Shown: positions 34,386-46,762, counted from the first letter of the stretch. The stretch: DNA of 64,000 nt from Apium graveolens (GCF_009905375.1 NC_133657.1:61740863-61804862); one strand, 5' to 3'. Notes: generated by a model not told the origin, from the letters alone. Made by a program: numbers and translations.

Positions 34386-34985
34386 GTTTGAAATCAATGC
34401 TTATGCTGTGTTGGTTCATGTATTGGTTGTAATAGAACGAAAATAAAAGACTGAAAAGGGAAGGAGTATAAAGGGATATAAAGGAAATAGAGTTGAGAAG
34501 TGATAAGGGAGTTAGGTATGGGAAACCCTAAGAAACCCTTGCAATAAATATAGAGAAGTGTGTCATTATCAGCGCGATGGTGACTGATCATGAGATAAAT
34601 TCAAGGTTTGAAGGCGTAAGCGATACGTATAATTAATTCCCTTGAAGTTGACAGTATTCGATGAAACTTTGAGATAGATCGATTGATTAATAAGGAAACA
34701 CGGATTGACTGAGGAGACAAGAAAGTAAGAAATTAGGAAAATTGGATGAAGGAAGTGACCTTCAAGAATGTGAAGTGTAAGTAACGCATGTGAATTGATA
34801 CCCAAAAAGGGGGACGCCGGGCATAAAAGATATCCCAGCGTTGAGATGACTGTTGAGATAAATAAAAGAGGTAAATGAGTAGTTAGAACTAAAAGGTTCA
34901 CGTTGAACACGACCAATATCTTCTAGAACATTCATGTTATCATTACTGAATCAGGCAAGAAAAGTAGATAACCATTGTTATCTTT
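34386..34985 (+). other. Unrecognised interior of D
   Basis: Expected to hold the gag tail and nucleic-acid-binding region. I see only scattered resemblance (NAYAVLVHVLVVIER near 34400) and no reliable domain. Confidence 0.5.
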
Positions 34986-35810
34986 TGGAGGCCATATTGA
35001 TTGACCTCATTTTGAATACAGATGTTATTGTGAAATTAGGCATATACTATCGAGATGGGAATGATTGAATAAGACACCCTTACCAGGGATACATGACTTG
35101 AGTTATCCATGTAAGGATGCAAGTACCTTTTTAAAGGTGGAATTAAGGATATAACCTCAATAGCTTGAGATGAACCATGGGTGATGCATAAAGAATGGCA
35201 TTTCACCCTTAATAGGGACATTATGAGTTTGGGTAGTACGGAATGAAGGACTAAGGCAACAACAACCTTTAAAGATCAGTGGAGAAAGTTTTCAGAACTA
35301 TATAGACAATGATTCTGGTATTAGTAAATGGTATCTTGATATGCCCTGTACCTAGGGTGTACCTGATGAAGGATTTAAGGATAACCTTAGAGGTTTTACA
35401 AGGAGAAAGGTAATATTTAAAGTTCTTAAGAATACAAATTTTTATAAAGGAAATATGACGTAATTATAATAATTCCAGGTGGGGCACGTGTTGGACCATA
35501 AGAAAGTATAGATCGACCCAATGAGGGTCGAGATTGGTGAAAATGAGAAGGACCCAAGATAAGAGACGTCCTAAGTATGATCGAGAGTCAGTCGTGACAA
35601 TGTTCACATCTAAAGACTAAGGCAATGACTTATGGAAAAATGGTGATTTTTTTTCTCACCAGGATTTGAAAAAAGCATTTTCACATAAGCAGTGATTGAA
35701 ATGAGGTAGAAAATTTAGTTGGAGGTGGTTAAAATGACATTGATTGTAAGGAAATTTTACTATTAGGAAAGGCCAAAGAGGTGGCCGACACTTTAAATGT
35801 AAGAGGATAA
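34986..35810 (+). pseudogene. pol: Gypsy protease-RT-RNase H tail of D, decayed
   Basis: A protease-end-like LIDLILNTDVIVKLGI (near 35000) is followed by an eroded RT. LRITLEVLQGER-YLKFLRIQ (about 35380-35450) corresponds to the RT C-terminal block before the FLGH motif. A second RNase H terminal motif, GKAKEVADTLNVRG, is at about 35767-35810. The catalytic YxDD was not found. Nonfunctional. Confidence 0.6.
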
Positions 35811-37239
35811 TTATAGGCACTCGTGCCAGAGGAATACAGTGATGATGGTTGAAGCTGTGAAGGTTGTATTATGGTTTGGAAGATTGACATTCTTTCTGAT
35901 GACTGTGCAATACTCAACCGTGATAGTAGTTTGGTAAAGATTTAATTTATATAATCGCCGTGAGCGGGCTATCTATCTTATAAGGACATATCTTGAGATA
36001 AGCCAGGACCATGTTACGAAAGGACTAAAATGAACCTTTGAGATTCATGTCTCCTGATAAAGACATATAATTTAGAATGGTATTAACCTGCTATCGTTGC
36101 TTTGATTGAAACTATTTTGCAATTTTATCGGCTTCATGTCATGTGTACGTCAGGATCTGGAGTGTTCTTCATGAATTATGAATGGTGATTATGTTAACTC
36201 CTTAGAAGAATTTGATACGAAGGTATGGACTCCGTATGGTTAGCTATTAAGATTCCAAGGAAAATGAATGTCGACAGTAGGTCAGTGGTGGACCATAGTA
36301 ATGCAGCAACGATTCTTTGAATAACGAGCCGATTACAACCGTGAGAGTTGTAGTGTAATGGATGTTGAGATTGGGTACCACTAATCGGGTTGTGGTGATG
36401 TATAAGTTATCATTAATAGACTAATTAAGTCGATTATTTACCTATTGAATACTTATTACTTCTTATCAATAGAGAGTCGTATTACTATACGAGGAAGGTT
36501 GCGGTGCAAGCATAGAATTCTAATAACGATGATGTCTAGAATGAAATCCCTTATTCGAGTTTCGATGTCGAGGGAGTTTCAAAGGTGATTGTGTATAAGC
36601 TCGAGCAAGAGCATGGGTCCATAGAATGATGGACAGAATATCAAAAATATTTAGGCATGTGAAATACGATGCTATAATACCTGATGTTGATATATATACG
36701 TATATGGTTTATTCTCCTATGACAAACCTCTATAGTTCAGAGGTAGATTCCAAGCCAGATATTTTATGGCAGTATATTTTATATATATACAATTCTCTTC
36801 TATTCATTCTTTTCTCTCCTTTTCATTTTGTATAAGCTGAGAAGAACAACCCTTCCAGAAGGGGAGGTATTGCCGAATGACTATCTATCTGTGTGATAGA
36901 AGCCTAGTAGGATACCACATGTTGTTTAATTGCTTGTCAAGTACTAAAGGCTGTCCACCTTCTGTACTAACTATGCGATATAACAAGTGTTCATGATCAT
37001 AGTGATCTCTCAATAAATTCTTTTACTTCTATATGAAGGACCAAGCTTTTGAAGATAGAAGCAGCTAGAAAGGAGTAGTACCAGTGCGGTGGTATTCCGA
37101 ATCTAACACGTTCGTGATACTAAGGTTGATGTGGTTATTAAAAGGTTATAAAACTCTAGCGAGTAAAGGTATATCTAGAATAGTATTTTGTACGGAAGAT
37201 AGTAACGCTTACGAACAAGAAAAGAAGGGGTATTGAGAA
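35811..37239 (+). other. Unrecognised interior of D (integrase region expected)
   Basis: The N-terminal integrase and most of its core should lie here, but only weak traces survive amid stops. No other gene seen. Confidence 0.45.
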
Positions 37240-37985
37240 GCAAAAGCTATAATGCTAGAAGCTATGATGAGAGTCTGTGCAATAAGACTTGAAAGAATTT
37301 GGAATGATCACTTAACGCGGATTGAGTTTTCTCACAACAATAGATCGTATGTCAGGTATCGAGATGTCGCCTTATGAGATCCTTGAGGGCAGACAATGTC
37401 GATCTCCCTTATGTTAGGATGAAGTTGTAGAGCGCAAGATGCTCGTACCAGCAGCGGTCCAAAGAACCAAGGATATAATAGATCTAATCAGAGGACGGCT
37501 GGTAGTAGCCCAAGATGGACATAAGAAGTATGTTGATTTGACACGAATGGACAAGGAATAGGAAGTAGGGGACCTAGTGCTGTTATAGGTATTCCCTTGG
37601 AAAAGATGGATGTGGTTCGGAATGAAAGGAAAGCTAAGCCCACGAAGTGTTGGACCCTTGGAGATATTGAGACGTATTGGGAAGTTAACATGTGAGCTAG
37701 CCCTACCCCCGAACCTGTAGCAAGTTCATAACGTGTTCCACGTATCAATGTTAAGGAAGTGTAATTCGGATGCCAGAAAAATAGGGGCATATGAGCGCAT
37801 AGACATGCAACTAGACGTAACCTATATGGAGCAACCAGGAAGGGTTATAGATTGAAAAGGAACAAGTGCTTAGGAGAAGGGTTATCAAACTAGTCAGAGT
37901 TTGATGGTAGAACCACAATGTAGGAAAATTTACTTGAGATTTAGAAAGTGCAATGCTAAGAGAGCATCCCTATTCATTTTCTATC
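37240..37985 (+). pseudogene. pol: Gypsy integrase C-terminus and chromodomain of D
   Basis: The end of the integrase core (DHLTRIEFSHNNRSYV near 37300) is followed by YVDLTRMDKE and EVGDLVLL, then KGKLSPRSVGPLEILRRIGK and PPNLQQVHNVFHVSMLRKCN (37630-37755). The tail YMEQPGRVID-KEQVLRRRVIKLVRV-W-NHNVGK (about 37830-37930) resembles a chromodomain, which in chromoviruses steers integration to marked chromatin. Stops interrupt it. This is the best preserved coding part of D. Confidence 0.82.
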
Positions 37986-38008
37986 CGATTTCGGGACGGA
38001 ATCCTTTT

Positions 38009-38021
38009 AAGGAGGGGAGAC
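38009..38021 (+). promoter_or_regulatory. Polypurine tract of D
   Basis: AAGGAGGGGAGAC directly before the right LTR. Confidence 0.88.
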
Positions 38022-41000
38022 TGTAATAACCCCAATTTTTGGAATTTTTGAAACACGGATGAATAGTAACTTTTGCTGATGATGCTGATTAAGGAAAATT
38101 ATCAGACCACGCTATATAGGAGTACTGTTATGGAAATTCTAAGATCGTATTAGTATTCCATAAAGTAAATAAGTGTATGTAAAAATCGTCAGAATCCAAA
38201 TTCGAACACTTTGATTTTTCCCAAAAAACCACCAGATACCGAAAGAATTGAGTATAAGGTAACATTATTAAAAGGATTTAAATTCAAGGATTATAAGAGG
38301 GGATTATAAAAGGAATATAAAATATTGAGAAAGGGTAGGGGAACCCAAATAATAAGATCCCGGATATGATCCCTCAAACGATAAACGTGAACGAAAGTTA
38401 AGCGAACCGTATAACAGATCAGCGATCATTAGCCAAGTAATTAGGAGTTAATCAAAGGGGTTAGTGGATGATGAGGTCATCACACCAACAAGAGGAAGAC
38501 AAGTGTAACAAGATGACATAAGTAGATGACATAAGCATGACCAAATGGGAAGGATTGGTTGGTTGATTGTGAGCCACACAATTTTTACCATGGTAAAAGG
38601 TTAATTAACAAACAAAAAAGGAAGCAACCAAGCAAACACATTCATTTCTTCCCCCCATCTCCTTGCTCACGGTTTTTTGAAGAAAAACAAGAAGAAAAAT
38701 TTCCAAACCCAAGCTCCACTCAATCATAATTCAAGAGGTTTGTTTCCTTGGATTCTATATTTCATAACTAAGAAGAGCAAGTAGTTTGAGTGCTTGAATC
38801 CAAGGTTTGCTAGCTCAAATAAATCATTTTAGTTTAGGGTGAATAGTAACTTTCAAGAACAAATTTTTGATTCTTGATTTTATTTGTAAGGTCAAGGTAT
38901 CTTAAGCATAGATTAATGCTTCTAATGGCATTCCAAGGATCTTTCATGGATTAAAAGCTTCAAGGAAGGTATAAAACTTCAAACCCTAATTTTACTTTGA
39001 ATATTTAGGAGTGGTTTTGATTAATATAGTTCATGAGAAGCATGATTCTTGTGTGTTTAAAGTTTGGTTGAGTTTGTAGTGATTGGATTTTAATTGAGGT
39101 GTTGATGATTGTTAATGGAGGAGTAGTAGTTTAAATGTTTAAGCATGAATTGAACCTTATTTGATTTAGTAGTTTGGTTGAATTTGAAGATAGTATGATA
39201 TTGGATTAAATTGAGATTCTTGGGCTTATTATGACTGAAATCAGTAGCATTGATGTGTATCTTGAGTTGTTGATTGGTAGTTGGATTGATATGATTTGGA
39301 ATGGTAAAATTTGGGGAATCGCGTAAACATAGCCGTCGTAATGCCCGATTTACCTTAGACTATTTTGTTCTTAACTTCAGGACCCGTGAACTCACTTTTA
39401 GATTCTGACCATTTCCATGTTTAGATAGTTAATGTTATGAGCTTCGTTTTGATGTGTGGTTCGCTTGAATCCGATGTACGGTTTAGGAGAAACGACCGTT
39501 TTAAGTAATGGCGTTTCGCGAACGAACCATTACCCCTCGCCTTACTTTGAAACCTTGGTTAAGGCCCTTAAATGACTAATTGGAGTATGAAACAATTATG
39601 TAAAGTTGATTAGGCAGTTGGTAGAGTACTCGCGAAAGAATCGCCTTAAAATTCTTAATGGTTAATTTATTAAAAATGGTGGAGCCGAGGGTACTCGAAT
39701 GACTTATGTGATTCGTTAAGTGTAGAAGTGACCATAAGCGAACATTAGGGTTCAATTGGTTAAAGTCTAGTTTCTTAAGCGACCGGGGTTTAATTCCGGA
39801 TTATGTTGTTGTTCATAGGTTATCGGACTCACTCTAAGCTTAAGTCTATCCGGGAACACTCAGGAAAGTTTTCTACCCGTTATACTGTTGTTGTGATGTA
39901 TATATGTATATGCATTATCTTGTGATAAGTGCATGATTGTTATTAGCAAAACTTGCGATATATTGGAGCATGTGATATGGTATATATGCATGTCTATTTC
40001 GTAATCTTGATATCTAATTGTTGATTCAATTGCTTATAAACTGCATAATACCTATGCTAGAGATAAGCAGTAGTTGCGTATACCCTTAGTATAGGGGACC
40101 CAAAGGTGAATATTTTCTAAACCGGGAGTTGATGTTACCGAGTATATTATATATATATATTTATTTATATATATATAGATATAGTTTTCAAAATTATTAA
40201 TCGAATAAGGTTTATTCGATAACTTTATTTTATTTAATGAATATTATTCTGAATATTCATTCGAGGACTTATGACTCCGTTTATTTTATTAAATAATATT
40301 CTTTATTTTATTAAAGAATGATGTTTTGATAATCAAACTTATTTTCGATTATTCAAATAAAGATCGTACTTTCATATAAGTATATCTTTGGTTATTTATT
40401 ATCCATTTCAAGTATGAGTTTTAAAACTTCTACTTCAATTATTTTTATAAGGATTATCCTTATGGGAATATTATTTAATAATAATATACAGATATTTTCT
40501 AAATGTATCGGGACTGATTTATTTCATTAAATCAGCATTACTCCAAATATTCTTAAAAATGTTTTCGAGTCTTCAAAATGATTTTTAAAAGTTAGAGCAG
40601 ATCCCAAAACTCATTTTTATATTTAAGATCTTCCTTTCGAAGGGGATTTAAATACTCGCTCAAAACCTGAGGGATCCGTCTCTGTGGTGTATTTTATATT
40701 CGCAACAAGGTTGTTGTTTTGATAAATGAATTGATTACTTACCCAACATTCGGGAAATAAGTCCATCTATTTGAGTCGGCATAAGCAACATGGGCTCAGT
40801 GGACGTCCATGAAAGTGTAAGTGGCTCAGTGGGAGTCCATCAAATGCGTAAGTGGCTGAGTGGCAGTCCAGTATAAGGTCCTAATACGGACAAGGTGATG
40901 ACCAGTGGGGGATTCCTCCATCTACTAGTAGAAAAGGTTACTTATTGGTATCTCTGCCTGATCAGCAAAATATCAGGTTTATGCCAAGGTTTTCTTCTTT

Positions 41001-42052
41001 CCAAATTCATTGTATATTACAACTCTGTTTATAATTTTCATAACAGAGGTTTTCAAGGAGTGTATGAAATGTATATATATATAGGTGTATATATATATCG
41101 GGACTTAATGAAGTATCTCGTAACTTCATTATTTATAATGATATTTCAAGGATTGAATCTATTCAAATCTTATCTTGTAGTCTCATCTATGTGGTGAACT
41201 TTTAAAATGGATTATACCTTAAACGGTGGTAGTTCAAGTAGTATTCGGAAAAGATATAAGTATATTGGAGTATCTCGTAACTTCACCTTTTCAACTTATA
41301 TCTGGTTAATGATTATCTTATACATGACATAGATTTTCAGAAAAACGTTGAGATAAGGTTAGATATATGAGATCACCTTGCAACGATATTTTTATACAGT
41401 TATAAACTGGAAATCTGCGTACATTATGCATGGCAGAGGATTTCAAAGATTTTGAAAAGTATATATACATATATACTAAATATTTTGCGACTTGGTCGCA
41501 TTAAGAGGTCAAACTTGGTTCAATTCTTCTTGACCAAGACTTTCATGAGTGTTATGAGAATGCTCATATATTGTTAATCATTATACATATTATTTTGGTG
41601 GGCTTGTTGCTCATCCTTGCTTTCTTCTTTCATCACACAACAACAGATAGACAAGATGAACATGACCAAGCTCCCAATTCGTGAGCGGATAGAAAACGTT
41701 CCGCAGTTTCCTGTAAGCGTTGATGCCGCCGTAGCTGAGGTAGGAACTACCAATAGTCTAGATTTTCAACTATTGATGTACCAGACTTATATATATTATG
41801 AATTGTAATAATGGCACAGAATATGTAAATTTATTCAGAAACCCTTTTGAGGTGTAATGACTTATAATTGTGGAATAAAATGACTTGTGTTATTTTTGGT
41901 ATTCATCTCTGAGACTATAAATTGTGGTGTGTGTGTGTGTATTGTGGGGTCACAGTACGCAGTAGTTGGTTGACTATTAAGATTAAGTATTGATAAGGGA
42001 AATGGAACTCGTGACAACCCGAATCCCCAACCCCGGATTTGGGGGTGTTACA
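38022..42052 (+). repeat. Right LTR of D
   Basis: 4,031 bp, TGTAATAACC to GGTGTTACA, close to the left LTR and uninterrupted. It proves the AAGGT target of B, because AAGGTAACAT is continuous here at 38256. No gene. Confidence 0.96.
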
Positions 42053-42440
42053 CCCCCTCCATAAGGTATGTTAAAAGTGAATGTTGACGCCTCTGTTTTT
42101 CCTCAGTCAGAGATATTCTTGATAGGAATGGTTGTGAGGGATCACAATGGTATGTTCATCGAAGCAAAAGTTATGTCTCTTCCGCGTCCTGCTACAATCC
42201 TTGAGGCTGAAAGTATTGGAGTGAGAGAAGCTCTTTCTTGGATTATTCAGCGAGGTGATGAACAGGGCATCATAGAATCAGATTCTCTATTCTCACGATC
42301 CGGGCTTTGTAGGGGAATAAAAAATATTTATTAGAGGTGGGTCATGTGGTGGATTCTTGTAAGTCGCTCATCCAATCGATCCCTGATTTTGTGTTCTCGT
42401 ATGCTCACAAGCAAGCTAACAAAGGTAGCTCATAGTTTAG
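42053..42440 (+). pseudogene. LINE ORF2 RNase H-like end, continued from 20408
   Basis: After the second CCCCC the reading KWRPPP-G-LKVNVDASVFPQSE joins the LINE interrupted at 20408. This is the plant LINE-type RNase H fold: VNVDASV (first Asp), VVRDHNGMF, ILEAESIGVREALSW (Glu) and ESDSLF (Asp), then a frame break and GHVVDSCKSLIQSIPDFVFS and HKQANKVAHSLVRHP in another frame. Stops near 42074 and 42332. The 3' end of the LINE probably lies near 42540-42570. Confidence 0.85.
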
Positions 42441-43325
42441 TTAGACACCCTTGTTCAAGTTAATTGCTCCCATATATTTACGTCTCCTCCTTCTCAATTA
42501 TTGGAGACTATCATGAATGATTGTTCTAATGAATAAAGCAGTTCATGAGTTTCAAAAATTAAAGAGGTCGGGAAATCCAAGATAACGATTTGAGTTGTGT
42601 GTATACATGAGATGTCAATCTACGGGCTAATTTTCTTTTGTAAATTAGGTAATTGAACGTAGACAATGAATGCGGGGAATAAGAGAGATTTTGGGCACGA
42701 GTATTGACAACTCATATTCGGCATTATGGTTCTAGAATTTAGTTAATTAGGCCATTTTCGCTATAAAAGTTGATCTTTCGCGAAGTTTATTATTATATTT
42801 TGAGAAATTAAAAAAAATATTAACTTTCTAAGTTTCATTATGATTTTATTATTTTTTAAAAATTATAAAAAATAATTTACAAAGTACACAACTTCTTAAA
42901 CATTTTCCTAAAAAATTGCCGTAATATTTTTGTTACATTTATATGGTTGCATATGAGTTCACATTGGGGTTTTGTAAGAAATTTAAAAAATTATATTTAT
43001 TAAAAAACTAATTCAAAAAAATATTTTTCAAAAAGCCTCTTATATATATAAGTTTTATGAAGACTATTGTTTTATCGGAGAGAAACCACCTATATTCTGC
43101 AATTAAAATACTATAAAATATATTATTTTGTGAAACATATTTTACAAGTATCACTAATTCATAAAATATGGAAAACTAAAATACATATTTGCAGAACTAA
43201 ATATGTTTTATAGAATAAAATATTTTGTAATATTTTTATGCAAAATTTTACATGTTAGAGGATTAGTGTTCTCCTAGGTCTCGAACAAAAAAGGTGCTCA
43301 CTACTAGAATAAACGTTTAGAGTAT
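42441..43325. other. No recognised gene
   Basis: AT-rich intergenic DNA. Apart from the LINE 3' end I see nothing supportable. Confidence 0.6.
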
Positions 43326-44062
43326 TAGGCCTCGTTTGGTTCAATGTAACCAGCAGAGTAACTCACACTTACTTCAAACTTCCTAAAATTCCATGTTTGG
43401 TTGTCTAATTTTTAGATTTAGTTAAATAACTCAAAATTTAATGGTATTTCTAGTTCCAACAAAACAAAGTAACCTAGTTACTTAGCTGATACATAATTTT
43501 TCTGAGTTATGTAATTGTTGTATATTCATAATTTTTATAACTGATATTATATATCAATTACCAAAACTCTTATTTTTGTAAAATAAATAAAAATCTGTAT
43601 ATTTAGATTAAGTGTTAAAATCAATTAGTTTCAATTTAAAATTTATTCATCTTATCATATTTTATATATGTAAGTATAAATTTAAATTATGTTTTGTTTT
43701 AATTTAATATTATATATTATTTTATCTTAATAATTTCATTATATATCTTTGTTTGTTTTTAAATTATTATATATATCGTAACTTATTTACTATCTTATTT
43801 TAAGTGTAACTGCTACATCAAAAATCATATTCTTTTATTTTAATATTATTATTTATAATTATGTTGATTTGTCATTCAACAAGTAAATTAGTTTCATAAT
43901 TTTAAATGAATAATAATCAATAATATAATTTTAGACAGTAAGTCAAATTAAAAAGAATAAAATAACCATGAATCACGTATTTACAAACCAAACACAAATT
44001 TTTATTTTTCACTATAACTAGATTCCATAGAATTTTAAGTTACAGTGCCCAAGTGTCGTGTA
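43326..44062. repeat. Possible degenerate Tourist-like MITE
   Basis: The left edge GGCCTCGTTTGGTTCAATG after TTA resembles PIF/Harbinger MITE termini. The right candidate GTTACAGTGCCCAAGTGTCG is only partly complementary to the left, with an AT-rich core. Borders are uncertain. Confidence 0.3.
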
Positions 44063-44285
44063 AATATAATAATTACTTTCTTTCTGTTGGACGAACTACA
44101 TGCATGCATTGGAATCTTATTTTTTTCAATTTATCTTTTACTCGCATATTATCTGACTCTTATTTTTTGAATTTATCTACTTCCCTTTCTTCAAATAATT
44201 CCATTTAATATGATTTTGATATTTTTATTAATGTGTATGTATTGGAATTCAAGAGAAGGTTCAAATTAACAACGTTTACAAAATA

Positions 44286-44565
44286 CTCCCTCCGTCCCTC
44301 CGTCCCTCCCAAATGTTTACATTTGGGTGGGGCGCGGAGTTTAAGAAAAATGATAAAATAATGGAGGAAAGTTAAAAAAGTGAGTAAAGTAGTGGGACCG
44401 ATTAATATTATATGTATAAAGTGGGTATAGTGGAGAGGAGTAGTGGATGTAGTTATTTTAAAAATTATAAAAACCTTACCATTTTTGGAAAGTTTTGAAA
44501 TGTAAACAATCGGAAGGGATATCCAAAAAAAGGAAAGTGTAAACAAATGGGAGGGACAGAGGGAG
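44286..44565. mobile_element. Stowaway-type MITE
   Basis: CTCCCTCCGTCCCTCC at the left and GGGAGGGACAGAGGGAG at the right are terminal inverted repeats, flanked by TA at 44284-44285 and 44566-44567. Length 280 bp, no ORF. The left terminus carries an internal duplication of CCGTCCCT. Tc1/mariner-related Stowaway. Confidence 0.85.
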
Positions 44566-44722
44566 TAAACTATAACAATAACATTATATAAAGCATGTAT
44601 ATCAATTATCAAAAGGCGAAGTGGCAGTGATTGCAGACGAACAAAAAAGTATTACCCCCAATGGACGTACAACTCGTAAATCTTTCAGGTAAACAGGATG
44701 CTGAACTTATCGTCCTAGCTAA

Positions 44723-44911
44723 TCATCTCGGTCGGTCTTTCCGTACTTCCTGTGACAGGTTGATATCAAAAAAGCTCACACCGTATGGGCATCTCCATTT
44801 CATAGAATGGATTTTTTGAAACAAAATATGTGTATTGCTTAGATATACTATGCTTTAACAGACTCTCCGTATTTTGTGCTCCAGGCTCTGCAACTATGAA
44901 AAACTTTGTCC
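44723..44911 (-). pseudogene. TRAPPC4: TRAPPC4 (TRAPP complex subunit 4) exon fragment
   Basis: The minus-strand exon reads GTKFFIVAEPGAQNTESLLK, then KNPFYEMEMPIRCELF, DINLSQEV and DR. This is the C-terminal region of TRAPPC4, a longin-fold subunit of the TRAPP vesicle-tethering complex acting at the Golgi. An intron acceptor-like TTTCTCTTTGCCTTGGGCAG precedes the exon at 44912, at a position compatible with a phase-1 intron, which argues against a processed copy. One extra T in the T run at 44768-44773 shifts the frame into TGA directly after CELF; DINL continues in the next frame. The C-terminal residues after DINL also diverge. No other exon was found in the window. Assignment is from memory of the family; the decay is seen directly. 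Confidence 0.8.
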
Positions 44912-45001
44912 CTGCCCAAGGCAAAGAGAAAGTTAAAATTTTACATGGAAACAAAAATTGAACTATATTTTTGGGATTTTTGCATAAATATCCAAGTTGT
45001 A

Positions 45002-45094
45002 GAAAATATTTGCAAAAATACGGATCGTGCAACCACATATGCAACCGTTTCAAACTCATATGCAATTCATGTCCGTATTTTTGCAAATATTTTC
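45002..45094. repeat. Perfect 23-bp inverted repeat with 47-bp loop
   Basis: Arms 45002-45024 and 45072-45094 are exact reverse complements around TTTGCAAAAATACGG. The loop holds ATATGCAA twice. It sits just upstream (minus strand) of the TRAPPC4 exon, in what would be its intron. Could be a MITE core or hairpin-forming repeat. Confidence 0.85.
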
Positions 45095-45491
45095 ATAAAA
45101 ATGATATTTTTGGTAAATTCCCTATATTTTTATCTTGGTAAATATTCTAGAACAGTAAGTGCACAAAAGTTCAACCCAAGACATCTGAATAAAGACACCG
45201 GAAACGGTAAAGACAGACACGGGTGAGTTTTATCAAAACCGCATGTCAGCTGCCATACCAAGTAAACCAAACTTATGGGAAACAGCTGGAAAACCTCATG
45301 CCAGTAAGGGAGTGAGTATCAAGATTTAAAAGTTAAAGGTACAACTGTTACTTACATACAACTCTGAATGTTCTATGCATAAGTGCTGCACTAGGTGAGT
45401 ACATGTTTTACGACTTAACAGATAACTTCCCTTTACTGGGTGTCAGGATGATTGATCAAAATGTGCATGTGTGTTTATATTTGCCTACAAG

Positions 45492-46754
45492 TAGAGGTGG
45501 CCAAACGTGCGGGTTCGAACCGCACATTCGAGACCGGCTCGTACGGAAACCGTAAAATATTCGGCCCGATTCGCGCCGGTTCAAACCCGCACAACCCGCC
45601 AAAAGAAGCGAACCGAATACGAATTTAATTTTAAAAAATCGGGACCGGCACTAACCCGCACTAACCCGCACGAGCCGCATGAACTATGCAGACCGACAGC
45701 CCGCACAGCCCGCACCATGCACGAGCGATGTTCAATATACTTATTTGTAATTTTTGTTTATTATGACAAATGCAGATGTCCCTCCTGTAATTATGCAGAT
45801 GTCCCTTTATGTTCAATATACTTATATTTTTGTTCAATATACTTATTTGTAATTTTTTTAAATTAATAAAATTTATAAGAGGTACCGTTCTCTTTTTAAC
45901 CAAAAAGTTAAACCTAGCTTAAATCCGTGTGATGCACGAGCTCCGTTAATATTTAAATAAATTTTAAATTTTATTTACCCAAATTATATATTAATTTTAA
46001 TATATTTATATAAATATATAAAATATATAGATTTATAATAAAATAATAAAATAATTAGAAAGGAGATGTAATCGTAGTTTGGTACGATAGATTTTGATCG
46101 TTGTTTAGAGGGATAAGGAGACTAAGTAATATATTAATTTGTAATTTAATATGTATATAATACTATTTTTTTATTTTTGATAATTAAAATAGGGGAATAA
46201 CCGTTTAATCAAAATATATACCTTTATAGGTATTATATTATAGTATAAATTGAATAAATTTAAGATTTTATTACAGATATGAACAAGTAATTAACTGTTA
46301 AATTTCACAAAGCTAAAAAATTTAATAAATTTCGCAAAGCTTCTTTGATAAGTTTTAATAATTTTTTTTGTTAAATTTTGCAAAAATGTCTTTTATAAAT
46401 GCGAGTCCATTTCATAAACAACACAGGACTTATAGCCTTATAGGGGAAGCTTTCACGCAAAAAAAAATTACGGCGCGAAACTAAAAAAATGAAGCATTAT
46501 TCTCCCTCCTATTTTCACTCTCTACATGAAGGAAATTGACAGGTTCAACCCGCGTGCCAGCCCGCGTGCCAGCCCGTGAACCGCCTGGCACGCACACGAA
46601 CTCAGTGCCGAATTCGGGTTACCTTTTGTCAGCTCAAACCCAACCCGGCCCGATTCGTTCGCCTTCTAGTACCGGTTCAGTATTGATATTTCTCGGTTCC
46701 AACCCGCTACAAACCCGGCCTGGCCCGCACGACCCGCACGGATGACCACCTCTA
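45492..46754. mobile_element. Non-autonomous hAT element
   Basis: 1,263 bp with an 8-bp TSD CCTACAAG (45484-45491 and 46755-46762). Termini TAGAGGTGGCCAAACG and, inverted, TAGAGGTGGTCATCCG. Subterminal regions are rich in CCCGCA and CGGGTT; the middle is AT-rich. No transposase ORF, so it would need hAT transposase from elsewhere. Confidence 0.92.
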
Positions 46755-46762
46755 CCTACAAG

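Larger units (their letters stand above)
20414..42052 (+). mobile_element. Ty3/gypsy chromovirus D with 4-kb LTRs
   Basis: 21.6 kb including an 8-kb nested copia (B). Left LTR 20414-20652 plus 28649-32441 (about 4,032 bp without B), PBS 32446-32457, interior 32458-38008, PPT 38009-38021, right LTR 38022-42052 (4,031 bp). The first 239 LTR bases differ at about four positions. Interior pieces show gag, protease, RT, RNase H, integrase and a chromodomain-like tail. Chromodomain, iMet PBS and long LTRs suggest the Tekay/Del lineage; that placement is an inference. Confidence 0.93.

Noticed and set aside
34394..35221. Several minus-strand ORFs in the interior of D
   Set aside because: Antisense to gag and pol remnants, with no recognisable family.
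43326..44062. Confident PIF/Harbinger MITE
   Set aside because: Termini match only partly and no clear TTA/TAA pair could be fixed, so it is listed at low confidence only.
44205..44612. 135-codon ORF over the Stowaway MITE
   Set aside because: Spans the whole MITE including both termini; a chance frame.
45507..45866. 119-codon Arg/Thr-rich ORF in the hAT element
   Set aside because: Produced by CCCGCA subterminal repeats; no transposase motifs.
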